Counted from the first letter of the stretch, positions 33,976 to 47,790 are shown. The stretch is DNA of 64,000 bases from Eucalyptus grandis (GCF_016545825.1 NC_052620.1:7378001-7442000); one strand, 5' to 3'. Numbers and translations: made by a program. Notes: generated from the sequence alone by a model not told the origin.

Positions 33976-34446
33976 GTTCATGGCACATCGATAATATTCC
34001 AGCAATTGAGAGTGGATGATAATCTGGGAGCTCCATAACATCGAGATCTATCGAGAGCTTTTGCTTCCTTTTTCGCTCGAAAAAAGCGTTTGTGGAGATT
34101 GTGCCCCCTCCCCCCTTCTAAGTTGTACATGTACATACCCCAAAAAAAAATGAATCATATTCTGTCAAACCCCCAAAACTGAATTTGTTGCGCAACTTTT
34201 CCAAAATCTTCTCGAGACGACGTTGCTTCGCCCGGCCACATCGATGAGGTGCGACACGCACGTCTGAAGCTTAGGGGGTGGGTGAACAGAGATTCAAGAC
34301 AGATAGGCGAACTCTTGAAAAGTGAAAATTAAGACACAACAGCAAGGCCTCTCGGCCAAGCTTGCCAGAGACAATACAGGTGGCTCGCAAGCAACACGGA
34401 CACTCATCCATGGACAACCGAGATTCATGAGCGTCACCATTGCTCG
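33976..34446. other. Intergenic, nothing recognised
   Basis: Mixed-composition sequence with no ORF or repeat I can support. It includes a C-rich run near 34105 and an A-run near 34140. Confidence 0.3.
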
Positions 34447-34454
34447 GTTAGATC
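34447..34454. repeat. Target-site duplication (left) of hAT MITE
   Basis: gttagatc compares with gctagatt at 35482-35489; six of eight bases agree. Confidence 0.6.
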
Positions 34455-35481
34455 TAGGGGTGAGCATGGTTCGGGTTGGTTTGGTCCACCCCTTAACCCT
34501 AGGATCAATCTGCACAATGTTGGTTCTCAATTTTTGGGACCGAGGACCAATCATATTGAGCTTGGGACTGAGGACTGGACCAACCCAATGGGTTCAGTCC
34601 AGTTCCAAGGTCAACCCGGGACCAACTGATAATTTTTCATTTCATTTCTTGTACTCCTTAAAAAAAACGATTAAAGACTGGACGGACCCAATGCATTTGA
34701 TTTGGTTTCAAGGTTAACCAAGGACTAACAGATAATTTTTTATTTCATTTTTTGTACTACTTGAAAAGGCAACCAAGAACTGTACCGACCTAATGAGTTC
34801 GATGATGAGCAAGGTCAGCTAAGAAAGGCAAGTGGTGAGAATCAAGTGGGGTGAGCGTCAAACAGAATGAGCATTGAATGTCGAGTGGGAAGCAACAAGC
34901 CAAGCGAGCATTAAGCAAAGAGCAGCACAAGTGACCCAAAGTGAGTGAGGCAAGTGTCGAGTGGCGAGCGAAGAAGTTATTTTTTTCGATTTTAGCAAAT
35001 TAAAGACTAAGATGACCAATAAAACAGAAGAAAATGAATACTAGAGGAGGATACCATAAGATGCCTTTTTGGACATCATGAGGACTCCTCATAAAAATAT
35101 TTTTCTCCTCCGTAAATTATAACTATTGACGCCGTAAAAGACATTAAAAACCTAAGTTATTAAAGAACAATGTAAAATTACTTAAACTCCTCATTAAAGA
35201 GCTATTTAATATTGTTGATACCATTTATTTTAAGGTTTTTTCTATATAAAATATTACTATATAAAAAAATTATAAGTAATATTATTTATATATATAAAGT
35301 CAGGGTTAGTCCGAGTTGGATCTACCCAGAACTATCGGGACCGAGGACTAACTTGCACAATGTTGGTCCAGGAATTCTAGGACCAAGGACCGACCCAGTC
35401 TCCTTGGGAACCGGATCAGGACCGGCAGGGTTGAGCTGGTCTAGGGTCAGTCCAGGGACCTTAGACCGATGCTCACCCCTA
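34455..35481. mobile_element. Non-autonomous hAT element / MITE (1027 bp)
   Basis: The inverted ends taggggtgagcat (34455) and atgctcaccccta (35469-35481) match over 13 bp and abut an imperfect 8-bp duplication, as expected for hAT. Both subterminal parts carry rgaccgagga/ggtccnngg-type phrases, while the middle is AT-rich with no coding sequence. Its terminal octamer taggggtg is shared with the larger hAT at 11251, so the same transposase family may act on both; the two elements have no other obvious similarity. Confidence 0.8.
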
Positions 35482-38400
35482 GCTAGATTTGGTGGCGACT
35501 CCACTGGTGGCAACAATGGAGGAGGGGCGGAGGTCAAATTCGGAGAGAGGGGATGACTAGATGGGATTTTCGAGCAAGAGGGATCGGAGGCGCGCAGGTG
35601 AGGAAGAGGGCTGATGCCATTGTTGAAGAGAGCGAGCTTCCAAAGAGGGTAACAGAGGAGAGAGATCAAGGAAAAAAAATTTGTCCATATTTTCCTTTCT
35701 TATTCGTTGGGCAGCAGCCAAAAAAGTCCACGTGGACTAGTTTTTTATTAAAAGCCACCTAATTTTTTTTGTCGGAATTTCTTGAAGGATTGTTTTTTTT
35801 TTATCTAATTTGGTACTAAAGAGCCGACGAAAACTTTTAACATTAAAATAAGTAGTCTTTTGACATTTTTTAGCGTCCACCCATAAACTGTTATAAAGCT
35901 AAAAGTCAAACATCATTAAATTATTTCTACTATATAAGTACTATCTTAGTCAATTTGAAAGATTTCTAACATCAATCAAACTCTATGATCTCACTTACAT
36001 CATTTGATATGATTTCCCAATGGGATAAACCTACTAAGAACTAAAGATGGAGAAAGTATTCTCTAAGATTACATTTGGTCGTCCGAACATTTTTGCTTGA
36101 TATTATTTCAAAACTCCCATCCAATATCTGTCCACGCTAGTTATAACATGAATATAAATAAATATTATCTAAATAAATATTGGATTTGCAAGATTAAAAT
36201 TATGAATAAACTGTGTTTATAAAAAATCCCCTCTTCCTCATGAAGCAGAGGAGGAGGCTGTTTTTGCTCAACCCGGCTTCCATAGAGAATTAAATACTCT
36301 TAAAAGTAGGCAGAAAAATTGATGGGAAGCGAGGCAGACTGAGAATTTTGGGAGGAAGATGCCAGCATATACAAATTCAGCTAATTTAAGCAGGATATAC
36401 AGCTCATGCTATGACTGACCATAAATGCAGGCTTGGAAACCGACAAAGAAATTTGCCCTAAATAAAATCATCACAATTTGAGCCAAATGTAATCTAAACC
36501 AGTTGAATATTATGGGAATCTCATTTGTGGTTTTACTACAATGCCAAAGGCAGGATGGAGCTAATTGTGGAGAATGTCACATGAATTTATACAGCTCATA
36601 AAATTAGAAGCACAGCAAATACTGACGAATCAACAAATACTGATGAATCAACCATAGTCGTCAACTAAAAAACTTGTCAAATATTGACAAGTACTGACAA
36701 ATTTGTTGGAGCATAGACGGTTTAAAACTTGAAGTATGAACCATGAGCTTAGTTGAAGCTTCACCAGAAAATCAATCTGCACCACGACCTATGAGTTGAG
36801 GCACCGGGATTTTGTGCTCTGATTGAACTTCACATTTTCATTTAATTTAGAAACTGAGAAGTTTTGTAGGATCACTACCGACTATTCTAAAAAGTTAAGC
36901 TATTAGATGAAAACACGTGGTTTAATATTTAATTACTCTAACACTACCCCCATGCTTAGTTTGATCTTAAGCATGAAAATTTAATTTGAAAGGTAAATGG
37001 GACTAGGAAAATTTTAAAGTCAGAACCTCCTACTTTGATATCTTGTGAGATTTTGTAGGATCACTATTGACTGTTCTAAAAGTATAAGTTATTAGACGAA
37101 AACATGTGATTTAATATTTAATTACTTTAACGGGAACTAAATTAAATATGTATCAAAAGTTAATAGACTATGTTGAATAAATGAAAATTCAAGAATCACA
37201 TTATATATTAAGCTAAAATTCAAAAATTATTTGTGTTATCTTTCCCGGTATTACAAATGACATTCATACCATTTTAGAGACCTATACATACACAATCTTT
37301 TAGATATTGATATTGTCCTTGTGTGCTCAGATGAAATGATGTTGAAATCGTGTTTTATCAATATCAGACCATCGGTCTATAAAACGTCACCGGTTATTGT
37401 CCAAACCCGTTGGAAATTACCATCCGTCCCTATCAATGTCCCCATGACACCTGTAAGGGGTTGGTTGATTGGTCAAAATCACACCATCAATTTCCTAAAG
37501 TTCTAGACGATATTTACCACATAAACGCTTCATTCGCAGTACATGGAATGTCCGAACATGAAAAAACAGCCAAAACGTGCGTGGTAAAAAGGCAAGAGGA
37601 ACGAGCGAGGGGCGTTGGGCGTAGATTTTCCAAAGCTTTGGGGAGGATTTGTCCGTGGCATTGGATGCCATAATTTTGGACAGGAAAATAAATTATCATA
37701 GAAATTTATATTGTCAGTGACTATTAAACCAAGCCAGCACATGTAGGACCGGCTATTCGTATTTCCGTGTGCATTTTCTAACAAAATATGATGATGGGAC
37801 AATAAAGTACAAAATATAGAATTACTATTTAGTGTTTTTTTTTTTTTTTGCATGTCAGAAGTACATTTAAAGTACATTTATTTCTCAAGTCCTTATATTT
37901 TCCACATAAAAAGGACATTAATTAATGAGAAGGCACAAATAAAGTGATGGAATGATAAGACAGAGAGAATGAAATATATATGGGTCGGGCTATTTTCGAC
38001 ATCTTCTTTTTGCTAAAACAACATATTTTTAAGCGTAATGGCTAAACATTATTCTCTCTGTCTCTACATTCCATTATCTCTCTCATTTGGATATGAGATT
38101 TAACTAAATCCCGAAAATATTAATAAATTTTTCTGCAATTTCCTTTTGAACGAATATGATAGCAAATGACTATTAATTTGTTCAGCACCAACGTGGCGTT
38201 TATGTGGCAAGCCACGTAATCATTTTCATTTTTACCTTTTGACAGAATGACTAACATGAAAAATATACAGTTTAGAGACTATATTATATAAAAAAGTTCA
38301 AGTATTGAATTAAAAATTTTAAAAAGTTCAGATACTGTGATGCCCTTATGCTAAGCATTTGATAATACAGTGGTTGATGGATCTTTTGAGATTCATGAAA

Positions 38401-39351
38401 GACTTGTGAAAGCTTACTTTTGATTTTGATTAACGATAGAAGAAATAACAAAGCTGATAAACCAATATGGTAAAAAACAATGGTGGAAATAGAAAAATAG
38501 AATGAAAAGATTTGCCACTTTCCTTCAATGAATATAGGCAAAGTCAATGACTCTTATCTTTCTAAGTCAAAAAGACTCATTATCATCATCTATGAACATC
38601 TAAGTCACATGCAACCTCCCAAAGCATTGCATTGATTAGCCTCAACTAAACACTCGCCTATTCAATGGTGGAAAGTGAGATTGCCAAACATTTATGAAGG
38701 TAGGTGCTTGAATTGAGAGTTAATCATGTAGAAACGAGTAAACCTTGGCCAAATGGAAGTTTCATTTGGTTACTAGAATTATAATGCGTTTGTGAGTATT
38801 TCAAACTTTCGTTTATTTTACGAAAAATGAATGATTTAAAAAAATATATATTCTAAGAATAATGGCTTATATTGCTCGAAACATTTATTCAATGAAATTT
38901 TTTTTATTTATCGATAACAATTTATGTCTAAACATTTACATAGATGATGAAAAAATATTTTTATTCATTCATCTTTATAAGAAATACAAATGATCATTTT
39001 TATGAAAACATTTTATAAACAATTTATTTTTCATGAAACAAATGTACCATTTATAAAAATGCCATTGCAGAATCTTCTATCACGGAGGATCCGGCTTCCT
39101 TGCTATTTGCTCTCGATCAAGGCCATTGATGAGTCCACCTAGGAAATTTTGAGTCTCTCCAATTTTGAAACCCTAGATCTTACTATATTCAATTTCGAAA
39201 TTAGGGGTCTACATCGTGGAATTTGTGGGATCCGTGGAACTTGCAGGTTTCGACAGGTTTTAAAACGAGACATTTTATGAAACTCTAATCAAAATTTGTT
39301 TCTTAATGAATAACTTTAAATCAAAACTATTTTTTTAACGTTTATTATTAA
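35482..39351. other. AT-rich intergenic region, no gene supported
   Basis: Only short frames without recognisable domains. There are several long A/T runs. Two related phrases, tttgtaggatcactaccgactattctaaaa (near 36855) and a variant near 37055, each followed by a ttattagaygaaaacayg segment, show a local direct repeat of about 90 bp some 200 bp apart. An inverted pair of atctctctcat/atgagagaga-like phrases lies near 37960-38090. Confidence 0.4.
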
Positions 39352-40126
39352 AATATGTATAATTCTTTAGTTCTAATATATCGATGAAAGATTTATCATC
39401 AAAAAAGGCATAAAAGTTAAATATGTAAAATTAGATTTTGTTAACGCGGCCACCAAAAGGAAATTGCTGAATAAAAGCACACAAATGATCGTGCCATGTG
39501 ATTAACCCCGTGCAAGCTTTACCAAGTTGTGAGCCAAGGCTTGGTGGTAAAGTTAGTTTCGATGGTTAAACATTTTTCGCCTTAAAAAATATAAAAAAAT
39601 CCCTAATTTATAAAAAATAATATTAATATCATGAAAACCCCCCAAATTAATATATTTATGACAAATTAACCTTTCGCTAGTTTTCATCAAATTGGATTAA
39701 ATACAATGAAAAAGTATAAACTGATATATCTATCAATAACCACGCGTCATCTAATCAGCAATTTAACGGAAACTAGCCGTGGATAAATTTATTGTAGGTG
39801 CATTAATTTAGAGTTTTTTATGATAAAATATTAATTCAAAGAAAATTTATCACGAATATATTAACTTGTGATTTTTCTTAATATTAAATCCAATTATTTA
39901 AAAAAAGAAAGGAAATTATGGAATGAAACGGTCATCCAGAAGCTTTGCTGAGTCGACTCACTCACCATGCCAAAACCACACCCACCACAAAAGCGCACCG
40001 CAACAGTCCACGACGCAGAGCCGGCTGAGCAGCTAATATACTCTCGCCTCCTTCATCGTCACTGTTAAAGCTTTGCCTTTTTACGCGTCTCGATCTCAAT
40101 CCGGGTCTACCCATTTCTCGACTCCG

Positions 40127-43100
40127 ATGGCGAGCGGCGGCGGTGGCGGCGGCGACGACGGGCAGCAGGTGGTCCTGATAACCGGGTGCTCCCAGGGCGG
40201 CATCGGCCACGCCATGGCCCGGGCCTTCGCCGCCCGGGACTGCCGCGTCGTCGCCGCCAGCCGGTCCCGCGCCTCCATGGCCGACCTCGACGGTGACCCG
40301 AGGTTCCATCTCCAGGAGCTCGACGTACTGTCCGAGGAAAGCGTGAAGCGGGTGGTCGGGAACGTGATCGACAAGTTCGGAAAAATCGATGTGCTGGTCA
40401 ACAATGCCGGTGTCCAGTGCGTGGGCCCTCTCGCGGAGATCCCGCTGTCCGCCCTCCAGAAGACGTTCGATACCAACGTCTATGGTAATGAATGCCGATG
40501 ATTTGGTCTATTCTCTGCACAGTCTCGATTCGTGGCTTGACGTGTGCTACTGGGTTGATTGATTTTGGTTTCTGGGTGGAATGTACGGAGTCAATTTATG
40601 AGCTTTGTGTTGAAATGCGGTGTTCTGGGTGAAGCTATCAGCTCTTTATGGACGTCGAGTGAGAGTTCTGGTGACTGTCCTTGTTAGCTGTTAACGACTG
40701 ATGATTTTATTGTTGGTGAATGTGCCGGACGAGATGGTACATTTTGCTACTTGTAAGGCTTTGCATTGACAGGTCGAAGTTACTGCTTTGTTCAAAATGT
40801 CTCTCCTGCCGATGGTGGATCTGCTCAGTTTGTTGCGAGCAACCAGAAAGAGGAAAACCCTTACGACATAGGTGGTCCTGCGGATGAGATGGTTGCTTGG
40901 GGATGTGCTTGTTTCCGATGCAACCGTAGGATTGACTTAATGATCTGAGGACTGAAGATGTGTGTGTCTAATGGGATCGATTCCCCATTGCAACAAATAG
41001 GATTGACTTAGTCATTTAAAGAATAGAGATGTGTTTGTGTGATTTAGACGCTATACACAGGTTCAGTTCCCCTCAACTTCTGGTGGTGCAAACCATTTCA
41101 TAGCCTGACCACCCCCTTGGACTTCAGCTCGATTTCTTAGGATTCCATATCATGGGTCCAGTATAGCTTTTCTAAGTGTCATCAGAGAATACTTACAGTA
41201 CATGACCTTTGTATCCTGGTTTGAAAGCAGCTTCCTAAGATATAGCAACAACGCAGCTGCATTCTGCTCCTACTTTGTCCATGGTGCATTTGTCTTGGTA
41301 CAAGAAGTTCGGCTTAAAAACACAGAATAGGCTTATGCAGAATATTTAGATGCTGTAAAGCATTTTTGTCAGTTGTCGTGGTGATTAGCTTTTAGTCATC
41401 TCCTTGCCAATCAAGTCTATAGTAGTTTTAAGCCAGACATCACATGGAAAGCACAGGTAAATCCTGCAGTGAACCACAAAAAGGGGTAGTTTAGTACCAA
41501 AAGGTAACTCAGATACTTTCTTTCACAATATCAAAGTCTGGTAATTTCATTTCCTCAATCAGAAATTTTTTCATTGTCAGTTCTCTTCATCCAGAAATCT
41601 TAAATTGATCCAGACATAAAGTACTGCAAAAAGATTACTATCTGTATTGATAACATCCCTTTCTTTATAGTCAAAACTCCAGGAAAAAAGACATTCTTCT
41701 AGATCTATTGGTTGGAATTAGAGTTGTAAAACTATAGTTCGCATAGGCAATTTTTCTGCATCTCTGCTTATATACATACTCATTTGGTATGCATGTTGTT
41801 CACCAGTAACATCATATTCTTGCAATTAGCCTGGGACTATAGTCATAGCATATTGCACAATACCTTGACCTTGAGTATTAAGTAACACGATTGCATCTCT
41901 TTTATCACTGATGACAGCTGGATGTTACAGCTGAAGATTCTCAGTTCAAAGCAGATCCACACGTTGCCATAGGAAGTAATGGGTACCATGAGACTTGTGG
42001 AGACCCACATATTGTTTAAAGAGGGTTTCAAAGGGTTGTGGAATAGGTTTCAGATTCCAAAAGTTTAGAATTGTGTCTACTTATGTTGTTATCCTTTCGA
42101 CATCGGAACCACACACTCCTTTTGTGTGTTCTAGAGAGTAGAGACAGGAGTATGGCAGTAAAAAACAAATAGGACTGCATTTTAGTATGTGATCTAAGTG
42201 TCAAGCTTATTTGCCACTGTCAATGTTTCCAATAAAACAAAAACATTCAGCTGCCACCCCCATTCTAACTTGCAGCTTATAGTTTTCAGAATTTTCTCTT
42301 TGATCTTTTCTGCTGCTTCAATATAATGGGTGGAACGAAATTCTATCTCTCTGTGCAAGCATGGCTTAAACTGGAAAACATTTGTCTGCTGCTCAGATTG
42401 GAGGTATCTGCTGTATTTTTGGATCAGTGGGATTTACTATTTACTGGGGTTTTATACAGCATTAGAATCCTTGAGCATGTTGGTCGAAAATTGTCAATGC
42501 CTTTCCTTAGGTTTAAACTGATCTTGTGAGGATTTTCCTAGTTAATTGTGACAAAACAATCATGTAAACTTCATTTTAATGACGTCATGGGCAGTCCATC
42601 CATTACATACGTTATGAAATGGAGTCTTTCATCTAAGATGATGTAGAATTGTCCAATTCCTATTTCATTTTCTTTCAGTCTCTTGGCAACTGTGAAGTGA
42701 GTGTAAAGTATGGCCTTCTTGTGCATCTCTCGATCTTTCCTACAGGATCATTGAGAATGATTCAAGCTGCTGTCCCTCACATGGCAACTAGGAAAAATGG
42801 GAAAGTAGCTAACGTGGGGAGTGTTGCTGCTTTGACAAATGGACCGTGGGCAGGTTCTTATACTTCATCAAAAGCTGCCCTCCATTCAATGACTGATACT
42901 CTCAGGTGAGAGCATTGTTGATTTTATCATTCTTTTTCTTTAGGGTAGTTAGTATATGTCCAAGCTCTCACCCTTACCATTAGTTGTAAAAAAAATGCCT
43001 CGTATGATTGGTGGAATAGAATGGGATAGGAATGGAATGGAATGACTAATGCCATGGAAATAACTCTGAGAAGTACCTACGGCCTAATTGAATGTCTCTC

Positions 43101-43735
43101 TTTATCACACCAACCAAACAAAGCAATAGGTATTTAGGAAGGAATACGCTAGGGATAAAATAGTTGGTCCCTCTCATTGCCATATATCTTAGTTCAATTC
43201 ATTAACTCTTGAGAGTTATATTTTTTTTAGCAAAAAATGGGTAACTTTGAGTCCTTAAATGACCTTAGCAATAACATTATGCTAACAAGAGGACATTCTT
43301 GTACCGGCCAATCTATTGATGTGGGTTCATATGACAAAGGTCCACAACAAGGCAGTGAAATAGTGTTTGGGTGACATTTCGTTATTTGGGATGAGCAGGT
43401 TGGAGCTAAAACCACTTGGAATTGACGTCATCAACATTGCCCCTGGTGCTATCAAATCGAACATAGGAAGTTCTGCAGTTGCGAGCTACGACAAGATGCC
43501 TGAGTGGAAGCTGTATAAGCCATTTGAGGCAGTGATACGTGACAGGGCTTATCTCTCTCAGGGAATCAAAGCGACCCCTACTGAAGAGTTTGCCAAGGAG
43601 GCTGTGTCTGCAATATTAAGGAAGAATCCTCCCGCTTGGTTCTCCTACGGCCAGTATTCGACCGTGAGCAGTATTGTATACCATCTGCCAATATTCGTTC
43701 GGGATTTCATAATGAGGAAGGCAATGAAATGTTAG
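40127..43735 (+). CDS. Short-chain dehydrogenase/reductase, 1-acyl-DHAP reductase-like, three exons
   Basis: CDS joins 40127-40484, 42746-42905 and 43399-43735 (284 aa). All junctions are GT-AG, with phases 1 and 2 consistent. It is a classical SDR: cofactor-binding TGCSQGGIG at residues 19-27, LVNNAG at 90-95, catalytic Ser145 in NVGS, Tyr158 and Lys162 in the YTSSK motif. The C-terminal half ([19 protein letters not shown] motif, [11 protein letters not shown], ending RKAMKC) matches plant proteins annotated NADPH-dependent 1-acyldihydroxyacetone phosphate reductase (AYR1-like), which would reduce 1-acyl-DHAP to lysophosphatidate at ER or lipid bodies. Substrate is inferred from family only. 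The length is full for the family and all motifs are present. Exon 1 is very GC-rich and the introns AT-rich, a normal plant pattern. Start: first ATG, before a Gly run. Its duplicate at 49540 is disabled. Confidence 0.92.
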
Positions 43736-45120
43736 GTATGAACTAGAGTTGGCAGGTCTGCCTTTGTATACTTTTTGGCTTGTTCCCGCAACTTGCAATG
43801 TATAAAACCGTTCTCCCCAAAAATAAGGATAAGGAAAATGGAGAAAAAAAGGTTGTGAAGAATGGTGGGGAAACGGTTGACTTACGCGAGTAATGATTAA
43901 ATGGGTGGATAAAGTGGATTGGAAGGCCTAAAACTTGTGTTTTATGAATTAATTGCATCATTCGGTAAAGTTTTAGACTTGATTAAATCAATTGAAAGAT
44001 TTATGACTTGTTTGCATTTTCTTAAGTAAAGGTTAAGGATTTGGTTTAACCAATTGAAAGATTTTGGCGATTGCATTCAGTATGGAAGGTTAAGAACTTG
44101 TGCAATTCGTCTGTCATTATGCGCAAATGGTTGCTAGTGAGGTTGGTACCGTAAGAACAAAAAAAAAGGGTTGTTACCGTGATATATTTTGCTTCAATAA
44201 TTTCTGGAACGTATTTCTCTTCTATGATCCTGGGCAATGTAACGTTCTTATAAGTACTATCATAGGCAGGAATAGAGATGGTGAGAGGTCCAGATAAATT
44301 GCCTCCATCTAGTCTGAAATCAACAGACCCTGATCTTTTTTGTCCGAACTTATTATGATTAGCTTGTTAAGGGCAATTTCTTCTTGTTTTTTTCAGGATT
44401 TCAACTGACACTCCTACTCTGTTTTTATCCTGCTTCCTCCACAAACCCATGTTTCCACAAGTTGCGAGCCTTGTTTGTTCTCTCTGCTTTTGGGTTTTAT
44501 TAGCTAATCTCGGCTTTTGTCGTATAAATATGATATTTCTGCATTTCGAGGTCTCCATGCTCTTTGCATTCTTCTCGAGTTTTGCAAGTGCAATCGAGTG
44601 GGCCTGGATTTCACAGGCTTCTCTAGCCACGGGCCTGAAGACCGGCTCGAACCCAAAAGTTTTAGGCTGTGAGCGCAAAGGACGAGTTGTGGTTCACATG
44701 TGGTGTGTCTAGAACCGAGCCGTGTTTCCTGCTGCCAACGACTCTCGATCCGACCCATCCCTACCTATGTGCGGTATGTCCTTGAATTTACGGTGTGTAG
44801 GATTGCTGTAATTTGAGCAAAAGGAGATGTCTCCACATTTCACCCCCAGGCCACGATCAAAATCATGAGGAAAGTAGGTGTTTGCCATTGTCTTCGAAAT
44901 ATGGAGCCACAGCAATGGCCTCATACCAGTCAAGGGTCATAAGGAAAAACCTGTGTAGTGCTCGGAAAGAAACAAAGGTAACCCTCTTTGCTAGCGACAC
45001 GGGCTCACTGAGTCTCAAGGGCTTGATTCACTCCGAGGTCTGCGCATCAATAAGGATTGACTAATACCACTACATCTCCGGGTCCTCTCCTCTATTTATT
45101 TCTCCATAGTGAATGGACAT
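43736..45120. other. 3' flank of the SDR gene, conserved in both duplicated copies
   Basis: Collinear with 54046-55405. It contains the SDR 3' UTR, with gaaaatggagaaaaaaaggttgtg about 100 bp after the stop. The part 44340-45060 aligns with 54630-55380. Short frames in this part are not preserved between copies, so I treat it as non-coding. Confidence 0.5.
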
Positions 45121-47790
45121 TGTCGCGACTTTTCCGAGGGTGAATTATTCAAAGAAGGCTATTGGATTACTAAGTCCGAAAACTTGACACGAACCCTCCC
45201 AGATCTTATCAATCGCGACTTGATATTAAGAAATTAACTCATTTAAATATGCAATTATACTTAATTTGGAGCCGCCACTAACCAATTAGGTAAAGTGTGG
45301 AAGAATACTTTACTTTTGCGTACCTGAGATTCAATAGATCTGGGGACATGGTTACGCTAGAAAAATCCAACGCCATTTCGGTATTTGGTCATTTTAATTT
45401 TAAAAAATATTTTATAGGTAGTCTTGATTAATTTTAACCTAAGCTACTAACGTGCAAAGGATAATCATGCGAGTGCACAATCAATGAAATAACATTTAAT
45501 AAACCGAAGTGATGGATTGTAAAAAATTATAAACTACAACCTTATTAAGATCTACTCACTAAAATAAACTGCATAAAAATACATGCCCTAAACATGATTT
45601 CTAAATTACATGACACCTAATTTTTCTTTTTCCTTTTTATTATTAATTATATGCAATATTAACTTAAACTTAATATATATGAATTTATTTTAACGACATA
45701 TGAAATGCAATTCAAATGGCATAACTTGAACTATCACAATATGTGTGCAATTTAATTTATATAATCCTAAATATACATGTACTACATGATATGAGATGTA
45801 TAACGTAGTAATTCTATATGCATGTTCTTTTTATGATTTTTTATGATTATTTTTTATATCTATATGCAACCTACACTAAACAATGATGACATGAAATATG
45901 ATTAATTATAAACTAATTTATTAACCAAGTAAATGACCTTTTGTGTTTTCTTTTTTAAATGACTTAATAATTCTTATTAAAGAAAGAAAATAAAGATGCA
46001 ATACTAATCTTTGGCTTTTTTTATTAAAAAATTGCACGACGAGAATATTAAAACATTAACCTATGACCCTCTAACTAAAGCGTAACATGTGGTATGCACA
46101 TTATGAAATCTATATAACCTAAATAACATTTTTTTGTTCTTTTTTGTTTTATTAAAGGAAAATTAACCGAATCCTATATGAATCTAAAAAATCAAAATGC
46201 AAAGCTTCAAATATGAAATGCATATGGACCTAAGTACTTAAATTCAAGATATGACACATAATATGATATGTGATGTACAAATAACACACCAAAATATGTG
46301 CTATTGAAAATTCATCAATATAAATCAATGACATATTATTTCAATGATGCAAAGCAATTCATGAATTTGTTATAAAAAAGTCGAAATAATCAAAAATCTA
46401 ATCCGACGTCTCGCGGCTCAATATTTTTTATTATCATGATTTAATATGACAAATTTTTCTAATTGGATAATAAATCAAAACAAATCAAGTTAGAATGAAA
46501 ATAATAAATAAAAAAACCCATGAAACCAAATATCTAAAAATTTACCTAGACTAACTCACGGTGAAGTCGAAGAAATGGCGAGGAAGCAGTAATGGCTGAG
46601 CTGCGATGGTGGTTCGCCAAGGGTGATGGGTCCTGGTGGCCGGCGCTGGGGCTGTCCGTCGGTCCATGACAAGGGCAGGAGGGTCGCTGTGCGGAGGTGC
46701 AGTGGCGTCGGCGGCAAGCTCACGGGTGCTGGTGCTCGGGCGGAGACGGAGCGGCTGCTGGCGTCAATGGAAAAGGAAGGCGCGACGCCGGTTAGGGACC
46801 TGTTGGCGTCGCTTGGTTGCTGGGTCGAAGGGCGGCAGCCGCCGGTGAGCAGAGAAGTCGACAGCAGGGAGCCCAGTGTCTGGCGGAACGGCGAGCTGGC
46901 GTCGGGTCGCTGATCGGAGGCGCTGCAGGTGTCGGGGGACAGCGTCAGGTGGGCAGAGACCAGCGAAGACAAGGCGGAGCTTCGGACGAGGTCGGGTCGT
47001 CGTGGGTCGTCGCAGGGCCGGCAAGGGGAAGCTCGGCAGCAAAAGTGCTCGGCGGGACACGGCAGTGTGGTTGGATCTCGGGCTGGAGGCGCGCTGTGGT
47101 CGCGAGCGTGGAGGAGTCGAGCAGGGGACGTGGCAGCTACTGGCGGCGATCGGCTCGGGCTTGCTGCTACGGCGGTGTTCGCACGATGGTGGTGCGGTGG
47201 CGGACGAGCGGCGACGCCGTGTAGAGCAGAAGCGGATGATCGGCCGAGCGGATGCAGATGGGGGAAGAAGGTGAACAGTAGGGGTCTTGTCAACTTTTTT
47301 CTTTGTTTTTTTTCTCTTTTCCTTCCCAATAACCGGTCACTTCCGTCGATTTCTCCCCTTTCTCTTTTGACTTTTCTTCTTTTTCCCTCAAAAACTGAAA
47401 CCCTCTTCTCTGTTTTCTCTCTTTTCACTTTTCAATTTTTTTTGACGAAAAAAAGCCCCCCGCTTCGAAGCCTCGCACTCTCTATTTATAGAGGGAAAAT
47501 TCAACAAACAAGCGAAGATTTTCCAATATTCACTCAACTTCTTAATAAAAAAGTGACTTCAAAATCACACGATTATTAAATTTTTAATTTGAAATGAGGA
47601 GATATGTTCAACAACCAAATGTTTTGTTATTTAAAAAAAAAAAATCGAAATCTCCCTTGAAATGTTTTTATTTTATAAGTTATTTATTATCCTCTATTTT
47701 TATTTTTCAAAAGATTAGTTTAATCATAAATGCAATGTAATTTTTATATGATAAACAAGTGAGTGGCATGATCAAAATTAGGTGTCAACA
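45121..47790 (-). mobile_element. Solo LTR of a Gypsy-type retrotransposon (about 2.67 kb)
   Basis: In minus orientation it runs from TGTTGACACCTAATTTTG (47790) to CGCGACA (45121), the usual TG...CA form. A TATA box lies about 300 nt from the 5' end and a GC-rich transcribed-type region at 46550-47280. The distal duplicate has an empty site: gaatggacat and gggactcg, which flank this insert, are separated there by only six bases (near 55405). That directly shows a single insertion after the duplication. No clean TSD remains. There are no gag/pol motifs and no second LTR, hence solo LTR; the long LTR and its termini suggest a Tat/Ogre-like Gypsy lineage, but this is not proven. Confidence 0.75.
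47483..47490 (-). promoter_or_regulatory. TATA box in the solo LTR
   Basis: Minus-strand TATAAATA within ctctataaatagagagtg, about 300 nt from the LTR 5' end and just before the GC-rich region. It sets the likely orientation of the LTR. Confidence 0.5.

Noticed and set aside
37321..37877. Frames around a locally balanced-composition segment
   Set aside because: Frames on both strands, none with a recognisable domain, and no splice or UTR context.
40096..40476. Antisense frame over SDR exon 1
   Set aside because: Shadow of a GC-rich coding exon; the plus-strand frame has all SDR motifs.
41843..42529. Small frames shared by intron 1 of both SDR copies
   Set aside because: They are intronic and recur only because the intron was duplicated; stop positions and frames are not constrained.
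44367..45064. Frames in the 3' flank of the SDR gene
   Set aside because: Not preserved in the duplicate at 54630-55380, so unlikely to be coding.
46556..47428. 290-aa minus-strand frame and overlapping plus-strand frames
   Set aside because: GC-rich part of the solo LTR, open in several frames at once; low-complexity Ser/Pro/Arg content with no domain.
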